Assembly (NCBI GenBank): GCA_902618795.1
Contig: CACNCF010000007.1
Location: 1-43,730 of the forward strand
Reading direction: 5' to 3'
Source of the DNA: an uncultured Prochlorococcus sp.
GTDB taxonomy: Bacteria; Cyanobacteriota; Cyanobacteriia; PCC-6307; Cyanobiaceae
Length of the DNA: 43,730 bases
The notes below the pieces were generated by a model. The model worked only from the letters and a program-made list of their open reading frames with translations. It had not been told where the DNA came from and ran no database searches. The position numbers were made by a program, and so were the translations under genes. Each line of letters begins with the position of its first letter. Position 1 is the stretch's first letter. Below, piece after piece: positions 9,782-19,513 of the stretch.

Positions 9782-11347
9782 ATGAACGAAATTGAATGGC
9801 CAACAATTGACTCTGAACATTTAATTGTTGATTCTAATCAAATGTTGATATTAGAGAAAGAAATGTTTTCTGATGGAATGCCACAAGAAGCATTGATGGA
9901 AAAAGCTGGTATTCAAATTAGTAGATGGCTCTTAAAAAAGAAACCTCTTCTCAAGCATGGAATAACTGTTTTTATAGGTCCTGGGCATAATGGCGGGGAT
10001 GGTGCGGTAATAGCTAGAGAGCTTTTTTTGAAAGGTTTTTATGTTCAGGTATGGTGTCCATTTCCGATAAAAAAAACATTAACAAATAACCACCTTAATT
10101 ATCTTACATCTATTGGTGTCACAAAATTAGTAGAGCCTCCTGATGCAAATGGTAAAGAGCTTTGGATCGATGCAGTTTTTGGTAATAATCAAAAAAGAAA
10201 AGTTGATGATAAATTAATTAAACTGTTTAATAAAAAATTTCATAAAAAATATGGAAAGGTAATAAGTATTGATATTCCAACAGGATTATGTCCTGATAAA
10301 GGAGAGCCTTTTTTAGATAACGCAGTAAAGGCAGACTATACGTTGGCCATTGGTCTTTATAAGATTGGGTTGACCCAAGATTCTGCTTTACCTTTTATTG
10401 GAGAATTGCATCATATAGATGTTGGGATGACCACTAGTAAACTGTCCAAAGTTGATAAAAAGATTTTTAAGGTTACTTACAAAGATATAAAAAATATTGA
10501 TTTACCATCTTTACCAAAAAATTCCAACAAATATCAAAGAGGAAGAACATTACTAATAGCCGGAAGTGAAAAATATCCTGGTGCTGCATACTTGGCATTA
10601 AAAGGGGCCATATCAAGTGGAGCAGGCTTTATCTCTGCGGTTCTTCCTGGGATAGTTGCTGAATCTATTTGGCAAGTTGCCCCAGAAATAGTTTTAAAAG
10701 AAACTATGTCATCTAACCAAAATGGAAATGCATCTTTATTTAGTGCATTAAAAAATATTGATTTAAGTGCGTTTGATTCATTAGCTATAGGTCCAGGAAT
10801 TGGAATTGATAATGATGATTGGCAAAAATCAAAAGACTATCTTATAGCTTTTGGAGGACTATTGATCTTGGATGCAGATGCACTTAATAGAATTTCGAAA
10901 TCTAAGTTGGGGTCAAATTTCTTTCTAGAAAGAAAGTTTAAGACATGGATTACACCACATAGTAAAGAATTTGGAAGATTATTTCCTAATATCAAATCTA
11001 AGACCAATGTTGGGCTTGCTCGTGATGCAGCAAAAGAATTCAATATCAGTATTTTGTTAAAAGGAGCTAACAGTATAGTTGCTGATAATAAAAAAGTATG
11101 GCAACTTTTTGGAACTGATTCTCAGACAGCTCGAGCTGGATTGGGGGATCTTTTATCTGGTTTTATAGCTGGTAGTTCTGCGATTGATTTAACCTTGTGT
11201 AGAAATATATCAACAGATTTTTTTGCTAAATATGTACTTTTGCATTCATTTGCAGCTTCGAAATGCAAAAGTGGGTCAAATGCTTCTGCTATTGGTGATG
11301 AACTGACAAAATTAATGAGAAAAATAAAAACGAGACAAATATCTTGA
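9782..11347 (+). CDS. nnr: Bifunctional NAD(P)H-hydrate repair enzyme (epimerase + dehydratase)
   Basis: This enzyme repairs hydrated NADH/NADPH. The N-terminal YjeF epimerase domain (about residues 15-225) has GPGHNGGDGAVIARELF and the metal/substrate motif IDIPTGLCPD. The C-terminal ribokinase-like ADP/ATP-dependent dehydratase domain (about 245-515) has KYQRGRTLLIAGSEKYPGAA, ILDADALN, TPHSKEF and AGLGDLLSGFIAG. The last two depart slightly from the common TPHPGE and GMGDVLSG, but the key Gly-Asp is kept. Length 521 is normal for the fused form. The ATG at 9782 is well placed. A gap of 140 bases before the sigma-factor gene holds nothing recognisable. Confidence 0.94.
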   Translation: MNEIEWPTIDSEHLIVDSNQMLILEKEMFSDGMPQEALMEKAGIQISRWLLKKKPLLKHGITVFIGPGHNGGDGAVIARELFLKGFYVQVWCPFPIKKTLTNNHLNYLTSIGVTKLVEPPDANGKELWIDAVFGNNQKRKVDDKLIKLFNKKFHKKYGKVISIDIPTGLCPDKGEPFLDNAVKADYTLAIGLYKIGLTQDSALPFIGELHHIDVGMTTSKLSKVDKKIFKVTYKDIKNIDLPSLPKNSNKYQRGRTLLIAGSEKYPGAAYLALKGAISSGAGFISAVLPGIVAESIWQVAPEIVLKETMSSNQNGNASLFSALKNIDLSAFDSLAIGPGIGIDNDDWQKSKDYLIAFGGLLILDADALNRISKSKLGSNFFLERKFKTWITPHSKEFGRLFPNIKSKTNVGLARDAAKEFNISILLKGANSIVADNKKVWQLFGTDSQTARAGLGDLLSGFIAGSSAIDLTLCRNISTDFFAKYVLLHSFAASKCKSGSNASAIGDELTKLMRKIKTRQIS

Positions 11348-11487
11348 AAGAAACAATTAAAGAGAGTTATTTATAGTTTTAAACACATAAGTGTACAAAT
11401 ATTACTTGAAATCTGAAGCGCGCATTAAATATTTGGCCATTTCTTTAAAAGTGTAGGAAAGTTTTAATACCTAATTAGGTCAAAAAA

Positions 11488-12429
11488 ATGGTTTCATCAT
11501 TACCAACTCAATCAGAACAACCTAAAAGGAAGAGCAACGATCCAATAAGTTGGTATTTACAGAATATTGGTAGAGTTCCCTTATTAACACCTGCAGAAGA
11601 GATTGAATTGGGTAATCAAGTCCAGAAGATGATGATTCTTACCGAAGATGGACAATTAAATGAAAAGATCAAAGATTTTACAACTCATCAAAAAAGAACA
11701 ATAAAAATTGGTCGAAGAGCTAAAGAAAGAATGATGAAAGCTAATCTAAGATTAGTAGTCAGTGTGGCAAAAAAATATCAAGGTAAAGGACTGGAATTAC
11801 TAGATTTAGTCCAAGAAGGTTCTCTTGGGTTAGAGAGGGCTGTTGAAAAATTTGATCCGACAAGAGGATATAAGTTTTCTACTTATGCCTTTTGGTGGAT
11901 TAGGCAGAGTATGACAAGAGCAATTGCCTGTCAATCAAGAACAATTCGTTTACCTGTTCACTTAAGTGAAAGGTTAGCTTCTATTAGAAAAGTTAGTAGA
12001 GATTTAGCTCATAAGCTTGGTGCTATGCCAAGCAGAATTGAAATTGCAGAGGCCATGGAAATTGATGTTGAAGAATTGGATTCTGTTTTAAGACAAGCTT
12101 TATCGACAAGTAGTTTAGATGCTCCAGTAAATGGCGATGATGGCAGGAGCTTTTTAGGTGATTTAATTGCAGATAGTAATAATGAAGAGCCTTTAGATCA
12201 AGTTGAACAGAAAATGCATCAAGAGCAACTTGGTAAGTGGTTAAGTCATTTAAGCGAGCAAGAACAACATGTTCTCAAACTAAGGTTTGGACTTGATGCA
12301 AATGAGAGACATACACTTGCAGAAATTGGAAGATTATTAGAAGTTTCTAGAGAAAGAGTAAGACAAGTTGAACTTAAGGCACTAAGAAAATTAAGGAATT
12401 TGACCAGAAAATTACCTAGCGGTATTTAA
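11488..12429 (+). CDS. Group 2 sigma-70-family RNA polymerase sigma factor
   Basis: This protein directs RNA polymerase to promoters. The 313-residue chain lacks the long region 1.1 of the primary factor. It has region 1.2 (DPISWYLQNIGRVPLLTPAEE), region 2 (NLRLVVSVAKKY, LLDLVQEGSLGLERAVEKFD, YKFSTYAFWWIRQSMTRAIA), region 3 (LPVHLSERLASIRK), and region 4.2 (TLAEIGRLLEVSRERVRQVE). The -10 and -35 reading helices closely resemble those of the housekeeping factor, as expected of a non-essential group 2 factor for stress, diel or nutrient responses. Which of the several picocyanobacterial group 2 factors it is cannot be decided here. pdhA converges, ending 1 base away. Confidence 0.93.
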   Translation: MVSSLPTQSEQPKRKSNDPISWYLQNIGRVPLLTPAEEIELGNQVQKMMILTEDGQLNEKIKDFTTHQKRTIKIGRRAKERMMKANLRLVVSVAKKYQGKGLELLDLVQEGSLGLERAVEKFDPTRGYKFSTYAFWWIRQSMTRAIACQSRTIRLPVHLSERLASIRKVSRDLAHKLGAMPSRIEIAEAMEIDVEELDSVLRQALSTSSLDAPVNGDDGRSFLGDLIADSNNEEPLDQVEQKMHQEQLGKWLSHLSEQEQHVLKLRFGLDANERHTLAEIGRLLEVSRERVRQVELKALRKLRNLTRKLPSGI

Positions 12430-12430
12430 T

Positions 12431-13504
12431 CTAATCTTCTGCCCAAATATATTTGGTTAATTCTTCTGAAGGGGGTTCGGGTGCTTCAATAGCATTTTTA
12501 ACTGACTCCGATATCTCTCCATCAATTTTCTTTTCAATAATTTTTAATTCTTCTTCTGTTGCCAATTTACCGTCAATAATTTCTTTGGCTAATTTCTTAA
12601 TAGGATCTCTTTTCCCCCAAAACTCCTTCTCCTGCTCAGACCTTAATTCATCTGGATCTGCGAGAGAATGTCCTCTATATCTATAAGTCAAACATTCCAA
12701 AAGTGTCGGACCTTCTCCTGCTCTAGCGCGCTCAATTGCTCTTTGTGCTGCCCCTCTTACTGCTAATACATCCATTCCATCAACTTCCTCGCCGTGCATA
12801 CCAAAAGCAGACGCTTTTCTCCAGATTTCAGGATTACTAGTAGCTCTATCGTGAGCCATACCAATAGCCCATTTATTATTTTCAACAACAAAAATTATGG
12901 GTAATTTCCATAACTGGGCCATATTTAAACATTCAAAAAACTGCCCATTATTGCAAGTCCCATCCCCAAAGAATGCTGCAGTTACTGCATCACTATTACT
13001 ATTGCCAACAACTTCCTTTTTGTATTTGCTTGAAAAGGCTGCCCCTAAAGCAACTGGAATTCCCTCTCCAATAAATGCGTATCCTCCGAGTAAGTGATGC
13101 TCTCTTGAAAATAAGTGCATGGATCCACCTCGGCCTTTGCTACAACCAGTAGCTTTACCAAAAAGTTCACTCATTACTTCAAATGAGGGGACGCCCGCAC
13201 TTAGTGCATGAACATGATCGCGATAAGTACTACAAAACCAGTCATGTTTCTTTTTCATGGCACCAATTACTCCCGTGCTTATAGCCTCTTGACCGTTATA
13301 TAAATGCACGAAACCAAACATTTTCCCTCTGTAATACATTTCTGCACACTTATCTTCAAACCTACGACCAAGCGTCATGTCTTCATATAGAAATAATCCG
13401 GTTTCTCGATCTAATTCGGCTTTTTTTATGTCTTGAAGATTTGAGATTCTCTCTACGTGTGTTTCCAAGAAAAATACCTTAACGAAGTTTTGATTTGTTA
13501 ACAT
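12431..13504 (-). CDS. pdhA: Pyruvate dehydrogenase E1 component, alpha subunit
   Basis: This subunit takes part in thiamine-diphosphate-dependent decarboxylation of pyruvate, giving acetyl-CoA with E1 beta, E2 and E3. The ThDP motif [17 protein letters not shown] continues into [17 protein letters not shown]. Other landmarks are [54 protein letters not shown] and the phosphorylation-loop-like [17 protein letters not shown]. The ATG at 13504 gives 357 residues; a TTG at 13468 (residue 13, just before ETHVERIS) would give a more conventional N-terminus and is a real alternative. The beta subunit and E2 are not in the window; the E3 gene lpdA is. Confidence 0.95.
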   Translation of the reverse strand: MLTNQNFVKVFFLETHVERISNLQDIKKAELDRETGLFLYEDMTLGRRFEDKCAEMYYRGKMFGFVHLYNGQEAISTGVIGAMKKKHDWFCSTYRDHVHALSAGVPSFEVMSELFGKATGCSKGRGGSMHLFSREHHLLGGYAFIGEGIPVALGAAFSSKYKKEVVGNSNSDAVTAAFFGDGTCNNGQFFECLNMAQLWKLPIIFVVENNKWAIGMAHDRATSNPEIWRKASAFGMHGEEVDGMDVLAVRGAAQRAIERARAGEGPTLLECLTYRYRGHSLADPDELRSEQEKEFWGKRDPIKKLAKEIIDGKLATEEELKIIEKKIDGEISESVKNAIEAPEPPSEELTKYIWAED

Positions 13505-13618
13505 TCTAAGGTGTGAAGGGCGATTTTCATGATTTTTTTTAATAACTCTGTAAGACCTTGTGAAAAAAATTTTTAACTTGATAAAATTTGTCTAAGAATT
13601 TTTCAATAGGATATTTGT

Positions 13619-15724
13619 TTGGAACTTCCTTTAGATCATTTTCGTTTAATTGGCGTAAGCCCCTCTGCAACTTCTGAGGAAATATTAAGGGCGTTTCAAT
13701 TGCGGTTAGACAAAACACCCAATGAAGGTTTTACATATGAAGTTTTAACCCAAAGATCAGAGTTGCTTCGCCTCACTGCCGATCTACTTACAGATCCAGA
13801 AAGCAGAAGAGAGTACGAAAATTTGTTATTGAATGGGAATTCTGGATTGGATTTTTCCTCAAATAGAGAAGTGGCAGGATTAATACTTCTTTGGGAATCG
13901 GGTTCACCAAAAGAAGCTTTTAAAATCACGAGAAAAGCATTGCAGCCGCCTCAAACTCCAGCTTTAGGAAGTAGTAGAGAAGCAGATTTAACACTATTGG
14001 CTGCTTTAACAGCTAGAGATTCTGCAATTCAAGAACAACAGCTTAGGTCCTATTCGAATGCGGCAGACTTTTTACATGAAGGGATACAACTTCTACAAAG
14101 AATGGGAAAGCTTGGAGATATAAGAAAAGAACTTGAAGAAGATTTGGTTGCTTTGCTTCCTTACAGAATCCTAGATCTACTTAGTAGGGATCTAAATGAT
14201 CAAGAGTCACATAAAAAAGGCTTAAGTATGTTGGAAAATTTGATAATCAAAAGAGGTGGTTTGGAAGGTAACAATAAATCTGAACATAAAGATTATTTAA
14301 ATCAGCAAGAGTTTGAAGCTTTTTTTCAACAAATTAAGCCATTTTTGACTGTGCAAGAACAGATTGACTTGTTTCTTGAATTACAAAAAAGAGGATCATT
14401 AGAAGCAGGATTTTTAGCATTTCTATCCTTAACAGCTATTGGTTTCTTTAGAAGAAAGCCGGAAAAATTATTTGAAGCTAGGAGAATTTTAAAGAAACTA
14501 AATTTGTCTGGTCTTGATTCAATGCCGCTAGTTGGTTGTTTAGATTTGCTTTTAGCTGATATTGACCAGGCCTCTGCAAGGTTTTCAAGTAGTTCTGATG
14601 AAAATTTACGAGATTGGCTTAATAGTTATCCTGGAAATAAGTTAGAAGCGATATGTATTTTCTGTAAAAATTGGTTAGAGAATGATGTTTTAGTTGGGTA
14701 TAGAGACATTGACTCAAAAGAGGTGGATTTAGATTCTTGGTTTGAAGATAGAGAAATTCAAGAATTTATTGAAAAATTAGAAAAGAAAATGAATAAAAAT
14801 TCAATTAGGTCAGATCTTCAGAATCAAAAGATCGAGAAGGAATCCTCCACAAAAACGACTGAAGACTTTGATAATTATTTGGACAATACTAATGATAGAA
14901 GACTACCTTGGCCTGGTGGCATAAAACAAGATTATGAAAAGGTTGAGATCAAAGAAAACGAGTTCAATGAGGAATACTTTAAGAAAAAACCAATAGAGTT
15001 TTATAATTTTTTAATTGAAAAAATTGCCGAATTAAAGTTTAGTTTTGGGGAATTTTTGAAGGATAAAGAGATTATTAATAGGTCACCTTATTTAATCTAT
15101 ATTTATGCGTTTTTAATTTTATTTGCATTTGGTATTGGTATTGGATTTTTAAGAAATAATTTAAAAAAATCAATTAAGGAGGAAGCTATTGCTGAAAAAC
15201 CCTTAATTGCAATAGATAAAAATCAAAAGATTAGCGAAAAAAATATTATTCAAGAAATAAAAAAAAATCCTTCAAGCAAATTGAATTCTATTCCTGAGAA
15301 ATCTACTTCAATTATTTCCTATGAATTCAAAGAACTTAATACCCCTTCACCTTCTTTGGAAGATATTAGGAATCTAATTAATGGATGGCTTCTAAGTAAA
15401 GGTAATTACTTAGCTGGGAAGAGTGAAATTAATCTTTCTAAGATTGTTAGTAAAGGTTTGGTTGATAGAACAATAGAAGAAAGACAGAACGATATTAAGA
15501 AGGGAATTTATAAAGAAATTAATTCCCAAATTCGCAAGATTGATTTGGAATCGCAAAATTCATCTCGAATAGTTGTTTTAGTTGAATTGAATTATCTAGA
15601 GAGAATATTAAAGAATTCTGGCGAATTTATTAATGAAACATCATTGAATCCCCTTAAAGTTAAATATATTTTGGGTTTTTCAAATAAATCATGGAAATTA
15701 GTTGATTTCGTGAGTGGCTTGTAA
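13619..15724 (+). CDS. ftn2: Cell division protein Ftn2/ZipN (ARC6-like, J-domain-related)
   Basis: This is a cyanobacterial homologue of plastid ARC6, a membrane-tethered FtsZ-ring organiser. Residues 4-70 resemble a divergent J domain (LDHFRLIGVSPSATSEEILRAF, then LLTDPESRREYENLLL), with no clear HPD. A long helical region rich in ARC6-type repeats follows. A single membrane span lies near residues 485-510 (PYLIYIYAFLILFAFGIGIGF), preceded by a charged, low-complexity segment. The C-terminal 120 residues (from IRNLINGWLLSKGNYLAG) match the ARC6-like IMS domain, expected on the far side of the membrane. The start is a TTG; no nearby in-frame ATG fits. Length 701 is in the family range. Confidence 0.88.
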   Translation: MELPLDHFRLIGVSPSATSEEILRAFQLRLDKTPNEGFTYEVLTQRSELLRLTADLLTDPESRREYENLLLNGNSGLDFSSNREVAGLILLWESGSPKEAFKITRKALQPPQTPALGSSREADLTLLAALTARDSAIQEQQLRSYSNAADFLHEGIQLLQRMGKLGDIRKELEEDLVALLPYRILDLLSRDLNDQESHKKGLSMLENLIIKRGGLEGNNKSEHKDYLNQQEFEAFFQQIKPFLTVQEQIDLFLELQKRGSLEAGFLAFLSLTAIGFFRRKPEKLFEARRILKKLNLSGLDSMPLVGCLDLLLADIDQASARFSSSSDENLRDWLNSYPGNKLEAICIFCKNWLENDVLVGYRDIDSKEVDLDSWFEDREIQEFIEKLEKKMNKNSIRSDLQNQKIEKESSTKTTEDFDNYLDNTNDRRLPWPGGIKQDYEKVEIKENEFNEEYFKKKPIEFYNFLIEKIAELKFSFGEFLKDKEIINRSPYLIYIYAFLILFAFGIGIGFLRNNLKKSIKEEAIAEKPLIAIDKNQKISEKNIIQEIKKNPSSKLNSIPEKSTSIISYEFKELNTPSPSLEDIRNLINGWLLSKGNYLAGKSEINLSKIVSKGLVDRTIEERQNDIKKGIYKEINSQIRKIDLESQNSSRIVVLVELNYLERILKNSGEFINETSLNPLKVKYILGFSNKSWKLVDFVSGL

Positions 15725-15744
15725 GTGCAAACTTCAAGATCATC

Positions 15745-15750
15745 TATAAT
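15745..15750 (+). promoter_or_regulatory. Candidate -10 element for ffh
   Basis: A perfect TATAAT lies 21 bases before the ffh ATG, which would give a leader of about 15 bases. No convincing -35 hexamer is seen at the right spacing, and AT-rich sequence yields such hexamers by chance. Confidence 0.35.
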
Positions 15751-15771
15751 AATTAAAATTACTTTTTAATA

Positions 15772-17241
15772 ATGTTTGATGAACTCTCGTCACGCTTTGA
15801 AGACGCAGTAAAGGGTTTAAGAGGCGAAGCAAAAATTAGTGAAAATAACATTAATGATGCCTTGAAGGAGGTTAAAAGAGCACTCCTTGATGCAGATGTT
15901 AGTTTGTCTGTAGTAAAAGAGTTTATATCAGATGTAAAAGATAAAGCCATTGGAGAAGAAGTAGTAAGGGGTGTAAATCCAGGTCAAAAATTTATAGAAA
16001 TTGTAAATAAAGAATTGATTAATATTATGGGGAATGAAAATTCTCCATTAATCGAAAATGAAAATAGTCCTACAGTTATTCTGATGGCTGGACTTCAGGG
16101 AGCGGGTAAAACAACTGCAACAGGAAAATTAGGACTGTATTTGAAGGAAAAAGATAAAAAAGTTCTTTTGGTTGCTGCAGATATTTATAGACCAGCAGCT
16201 GTAGAGCAGCTTAAAACATTGGGCAGTCAATATGATTTGGAGGTTTTTTCAGCTAAACAAAAAAATACTAAACCTGAAGAGATAGCGAGAGAAGCATTGA
16301 GTTTTGCTAGTGAAAATAATTTTAATTCAATCATTATTGATACTGCAGGAAGATTACAAATAGATGATTCCATGATGAGTGAAATGGTTCGAATAAAAGA
16401 AGTTTCTAATCCTGATGAAGTTTTGCTTGTTGTTGATTCTATGATTGGGCAAGAAGCTGCTGATTTAACAAAGTCATTTCATGAAAAAGTAGGCATTTCA
16501 GGAGCGATATTAACTAAGTTGGATGGAGACTCAAGAGGTGGAGCTGCTTTATCAATAAAAAAAATAAGTGGTAAACCAATCAAATTTATCGGTGTAGGAG
16601 AAAAAATAGAGGCATTGCAACCATTTCATCCAGAGAGAATGGCTAGCAGAATTTTGGGAATGGGTGATGTATTAACACTTGTTGAAAAAGCCCAAAAAGA
16701 AGTTGAACTTGCTGATGCTGAAGCAATGCAAAAGAAACTTCAAGAAGCGACTTTTGACTTTAATGATTTTGTAAAGCAAATGAGATTAATAAAAAGGATG
16801 GGATCACTTGGTGGATTGATTAAATTGATTCCTGGAATGAATAAAATCGATGATGGGATGATAAAAGATGGAGAGGATCAGCTTAAGAAAATAGAATCTA
16901 TGATCTCATCAATGACTCTTGAGGAAAAACAAAAACCCGAAGTTCTTGCTGCTCAGCCTTCAAGAAGACAAAGAATCGCTCAAGGTAGCGGTTATGAAGC
17001 AAAAGATGTAGATAAAGTATTAGCTGATTTTCAAAGAATGAGAGGCTTTATGAAACAAATGTCGAATGGCGGAATGCCAGGAATGGGTGGAATGCCAGGA
17101 ATGGGTGGAATGCCAGGAATGGGTGGAATGCCAGGAATGGGCGGAATGCCAGGAATGGGTGGAATGCCAGGAATGGTTGGTAATAAACCGATGAAAAAAC
17201 AAAAAAATAATAAGAAGAAAAAAGGGTTTGCTGATTTATAG
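15772..17241 (+). CDS. ffh: Signal recognition particle protein (SRP54)
   Basis: This GTPase binds signal sequences of nascent membrane proteins and docks with FtsY. The N domain covers residues 1-90. The G domain has AGLQGAGKTTATGKLG (G1), AADIYRPAAVEQLK, IIDTAGRLQIDDSMM (G3) and TKLDGDSRGGAALS (G4). The M domain begins near residue 320, with its methionine-rich groove and the RNA-binding LKKIESMISSMTLEEK and SRRQRIAQGSG elements. The end of the protein carries six tandem copies of a GGMPGM hexapeptide and then a lysine-rich tail (KPMKKQKNNKKKKG), making 489 residues. rpsP follows after 54 bases, a common ffh-rpsP arrangement. Confidence 0.97.
   Translation: MFDELSSRFEDAVKGLRGEAKISENNINDALKEVKRALLDADVSLSVVKEFISDVKDKAIGEEVVRGVNPGQKFIEIVNKELINIMGNENSPLIENENSPTVILMAGLQGAGKTTATGKLGLYLKEKDKKVLLVAADIYRPAAVEQLKTLGSQYDLEVFSAKQKNTKPEEIAREALSFASENNFNSIIIDTAGRLQIDDSMMSEMVRIKEVSNPDEVLLVVDSMIGQEAADLTKSFHEKVGISGAILTKLDGDSRGGAALSIKKISGKPIKFIGVGEKIEALQPFHPERMASRILGMGDVLTLVEKAQKEVELADAEAMQKKLQEATFDFNDFVKQMRLIKRMGSLGGLIKLIPGMNKIDDGMIKDGEDQLKKIESMISSMTLEEKQKPEVLAAQPSRRQRIAQGSGYEAKDVDKVLADFQRMRGFMKQMSNGGMPGMGGMPGMGGMPGMGGMPGMGGMPGMGGMPGMVGNKPMKKQKNNKKKKGFADL
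17068..17175 (+). repeat. In-frame 18-bp tandem repeat (6 copies) in ffh
   Basis: Six almost identical 18-base units encode GGMPGM six times in a row. Units differ only at wobble positions (GGC or GGT). The array is in frame and lies in the flexible Met/Gly tail of the SRP54 M domain, so copy-number change would leave the reading frame intact. Confidence 0.95.
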
Positions 17242-17295
17242 TTTCTAAATTTTTACCTTTCAATGATATTATTATTAAAAACGAATTAATTTAAG

Positions 17296-17661
17296 ATGAT
17301 TAAACTGCGCCTTAAGCGCTTTGGAAAGAAAAAAGAGGCAAGTTTCAGAATTGTTGCATGCAATAGTACTTCCAGAAGAGATGGTAGACCTCTACAAGAA
17401 CTAGGTTTTTATAACCCAAGAACTAAGGAAACCAGGCTTGACACAGAAGCTTTAAGAACAAGACTTACTCAAGGTGCTCAGCCAACTGATGTTGTCAGAA
17501 CTTTATTAGAAAAAGGAGGATTATTAGAAAAAAAAGAAAGGCCTTCTATCGCAATTGGTAAAGCAAAGTTAGAGAAGGAAAAATTAGCTAAGGCTAAAAC
17601 TCAAAACGAAGAAATTGATAGTAGTAAAGCTGAAAGCGAGAGTAATGAAGCTGAAAGCTAG
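17296..17661 (+). CDS. rpsP: 30S ribosomal protein S16
   Basis: This is a structural protein of the small ribosomal subunit, placed early in 30S assembly. The N-terminal core [18 protein letters not shown], then [16 protein letters not shown], is diagnostic. At 121 residues it is longer than the 80-90 residues common for S16; the extra C-terminal 35 or so are Lys/Glu/Ser-rich and probably disordered. It sits between ffh and phoH on the same strand with short gaps (54 and 30 bases), consistent with one transcription unit. Confidence 0.96.
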   Translation: MIKLRLKRFGKKKEASFRIVACNSTSRRDGRPLQELGFYNPRTKETRLDTEALRTRLTQGAQPTDVVRTLLEKGGLLEKKERPSIAIGKAKLEKEKLAKAKTQNEEIDSSKAESESNEAES

Positions 17662-17691
17662 TGATTTGATAAATTTTTATTCAATAACTAG

Positions 17692-18648
17692 ATGAAGGAA
17701 GTTTCCAAAACTGGTCACTTCACAATAGATTTGCCAAGCTCTGATGCTGCTACAGCATTATCAGGCCCAGGTAATTCTTTCTTAAAAAAGTTTGAGTCCT
17801 TAACAGGAGTTTCATTAACAATAAGAGGCTTACAACTTGAAATGAACGGTGTCATATCTAAAATTGAAAGAGCTTCAGCATTAGTAGAACTAACAAGACC
17901 AATTTGGGAACAAGGGTTAGAAGTTCCAGAGGTAGATCTAAAAGCGGCTTTAAGTTCTCTAAATATGGGAGAGTCATCTTCACATGCTGAACTTGGAAAA
18001 AAAGTTCTTGCGCGTTCCAAAGAAGGAAGATATTTAAGACCAAGAACTATAAGGCAAAAAGAATATGTTGAATCAATTGAAAACTTTGATCTTACGTTCG
18101 CGATTGGTCCAGCTGGAACTGGTAAGACATTTTTAGCAACTGTTTGCGCGGCAAGACTATTGAACGAGAAAAAAATTGAAAAAATTGTTCTAACCAGACC
18201 AGCTGTAGAAGCTGGTGAAAGTTTGGGATTTCTACCTGGTGATTTGCAACAAAAAGTAGATCCATATTTAAGACCACTATTTGATTCTTTACATAATATT
18301 TTTGGGTTTGATAGAACAAATTCGTTAATCGATAAGGGAATTATTGAAGTTGCTCCTTTAGCATTTATGAGAGGCAGAACCTTAGATAACTCCATGGTTA
18401 TCCTAGATGAAGCACAAAATACTACTTGCGCTCAAATGAGAATGTTTTTGACCAGATTGGGTGATAGATCTAAAATGGTTGTAAACGGAGATATTACACA
18501 AATTGATTTAAAAAAAGATCAGGAAAGCGGCCTCATCGAAGCATCGAGAATTTTCTCTGAAACTCAAGGTATAAAATTTTGTTATTTAACTGTTGAAGAT
18601 GTAGTTCGTAATCCTTTAGTTCAGAAAATCATTGAGGCTTATCAATAA
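17692..18648 (+). CDS. phoH: PhoH-like ATPase
   Basis: This is a P-loop ATPase of the PhoH family, linked to RNA metabolism and, in some bacteria, to phosphate starvation. It has Walker A FAIGPAGTGKTFLATVCAARLL near residues 135-157, LTRPAVEAGESLGFLPGDL, Walker B VILDEAQNTT near residues 239-249, and the sensor-like VVNGDITQIDL. An N-terminal region of about 100 residues precedes the ATPase core, as in the full-length family (318 residues). The start is the ATG at 17692, 30 bases after rpsP. Partners and substrate are unknown. Confidence 0.92.
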   Translation: MKEVSKTGHFTIDLPSSDAATALSGPGNSFLKKFESLTGVSLTIRGLQLEMNGVISKIERASALVELTRPIWEQGLEVPEVDLKAALSSLNMGESSSHAELGKKVLARSKEGRYLRPRTIRQKEYVESIENFDLTFAIGPAGTGKTFLATVCAARLLNEKKIEKIVLTRPAVEAGESLGFLPGDLQQKVDPYLRPLFDSLHNIFGFDRTNSLIDKGIIEVAPLAFMRGRTLDNSMVILDEAQNTTCAQMRMFLTRLGDRSKMVVNGDITQIDLKKDQESGLIEASRIFSETQGIKFCYLTVEDVVRNPLVQKIIEAYQ

Positions 18649-18721
18649 CTTAAAAACTCTGGAGATCCGTACCCTGAAATTTTAAAAATCGAGTAGAATA
18701 AAGTCATATTTAAAAAAGAAA

Positions 18722-19459
18722 ATGCCAGCAAGTAGTAATTTCAACCAAGCTATTCGTGAAGCACAAACTAGTTCAATTGTTGGACCTAATGTTGTTCAAA
18801 AAGCTTTACCTTACGTAGGTGGAGGTATGGTTCTAACTTCTTTAGGCGTTTTAGCAGGCGTCTCTCTTATAGCAACAAATCCTGGGCTTTTCCAACCTCT
18901 TTCAATAGTTGCATTAATTGCAGAATTGATTTTGTTTTTTATAGCCACAAGTGCTGCTAATAATGCAAATAATGCCAAGGCTTTGCCTTTACTTACAGGC
19001 TTTAGCTTGTTAACTGGATTCACCTTAAGTGGAATAGTTGCTTTAGCAATAGGAACAATTGGTATTGGTTCTGTTGGAACAGCTGCCTTAGCTACAGGTA
19101 TAACTTTCGTTATCGCCTCTTATACTGGCCAAAGAATGAGTGATAGTGTTGGTCAAGCACTAAGTGGGGTAGTTGGTCTTGGTTTGATAGGGCTGCTTAT
19201 AGCAATGTTTGTCCAATTAATTGGAGGATTCTTTGCACCAGGCGTTTTTGGGGGTTCTGGACTTGAGTTGTTAATTGCAGGATTTGGAACTGTCTTATTT
19301 GTTGCAATGTCATTTGTAGATTTCTATACAATGCCGAGAAGATATAATGATGATCAATACCTAGCAGGGGCTTTGGGTATGTATCTAACTTATATAAATC
19401 TTTTTGTTTTTATATTGAGATTAATGATTGCACTTCAAGGCGGCGGAAGAAGAGATTAA
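18722..19459 (+). CDS. Bax inhibitor-1/YccA-like integral membrane protein
   Basis: This 245-residue membrane protein has about seven hydrophobic segments from residue 27 onward and a polar N-terminal tail (SSNFNQAIREAQTSSIVG). The last segments carry AMSFVDFYTMPRRYNDDQYLAGALGMYLTYINLFVFILRLM, shown here as consecutive motifs FVDFYTMPRRYNDDQYL and GMYLTYINLFVFILRLM. The YLTYINLF near the end resembles the conserved last helix of the BI-1/YccA family, whose E. coli members interact with the FtsH protease. A pH-sensing Asp pair cannot be assigned confidently. The gene ends 26 bases before a terminator-like hairpin. Function is inferred from family only. Confidence 0.8.
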   Translation: MPASSNFNQAIREAQTSSIVGPNVVQKALPYVGGGMVLTSLGVLAGVSLIATNPGLFQPLSIVALIAELILFFIATSAANNANNAKALPLLTGFSLLTGFTLSGIVALAIGTIGIGSVGTAALATGITFVIASYTGQRMSDSVGQALSGVVGLGLIGLLIAMFVQLIGGFFAPGVFGGSGLELLIAGFGTVLFVAMSFVDFYTMPRRYNDDQYLAGALGMYLTYINLFVFILRLMIALQGGGRRD

Positions 19460-19485
19460 ACACATTACGTAAATAACTAAACCCT

Positions 19486-19513
19486 AAGCGTAGATTTCCC
19501 TCTACGCTTTTTT
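19486..19513. terminator. Bidirectional intrinsic terminator
   Basis: A perfect 9-bp inverted repeat (AAGCGTAGA / TCTACGCTT) with a 6-base loop TTTCCC is followed by a run of T. It lies exactly between two convergent genes, and its right flank contains the stop codon of the leftward gene. Sparse, clearly GC-richer than its surroundings, and well formed, it is the best terminator in the window. On the reverse strand its tail is the weaker flank. Confidence 0.85.

Noticed and set aside
17020-17263. His/Ser/Phe-rich minus-strand frames over the ffh tail (two frames)
   Set aside because: They are antisense readings of the 18-base repeat array (SWHSTH and FLAFHP repeats), an artefact of the repeat.
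17715-18395. 226-residue open frame antisense to phoH
   Set aside because: It lies wholly within a clear PhoH gene with Walker motifs, and the reading is a low-information mirror of it with no family motif.
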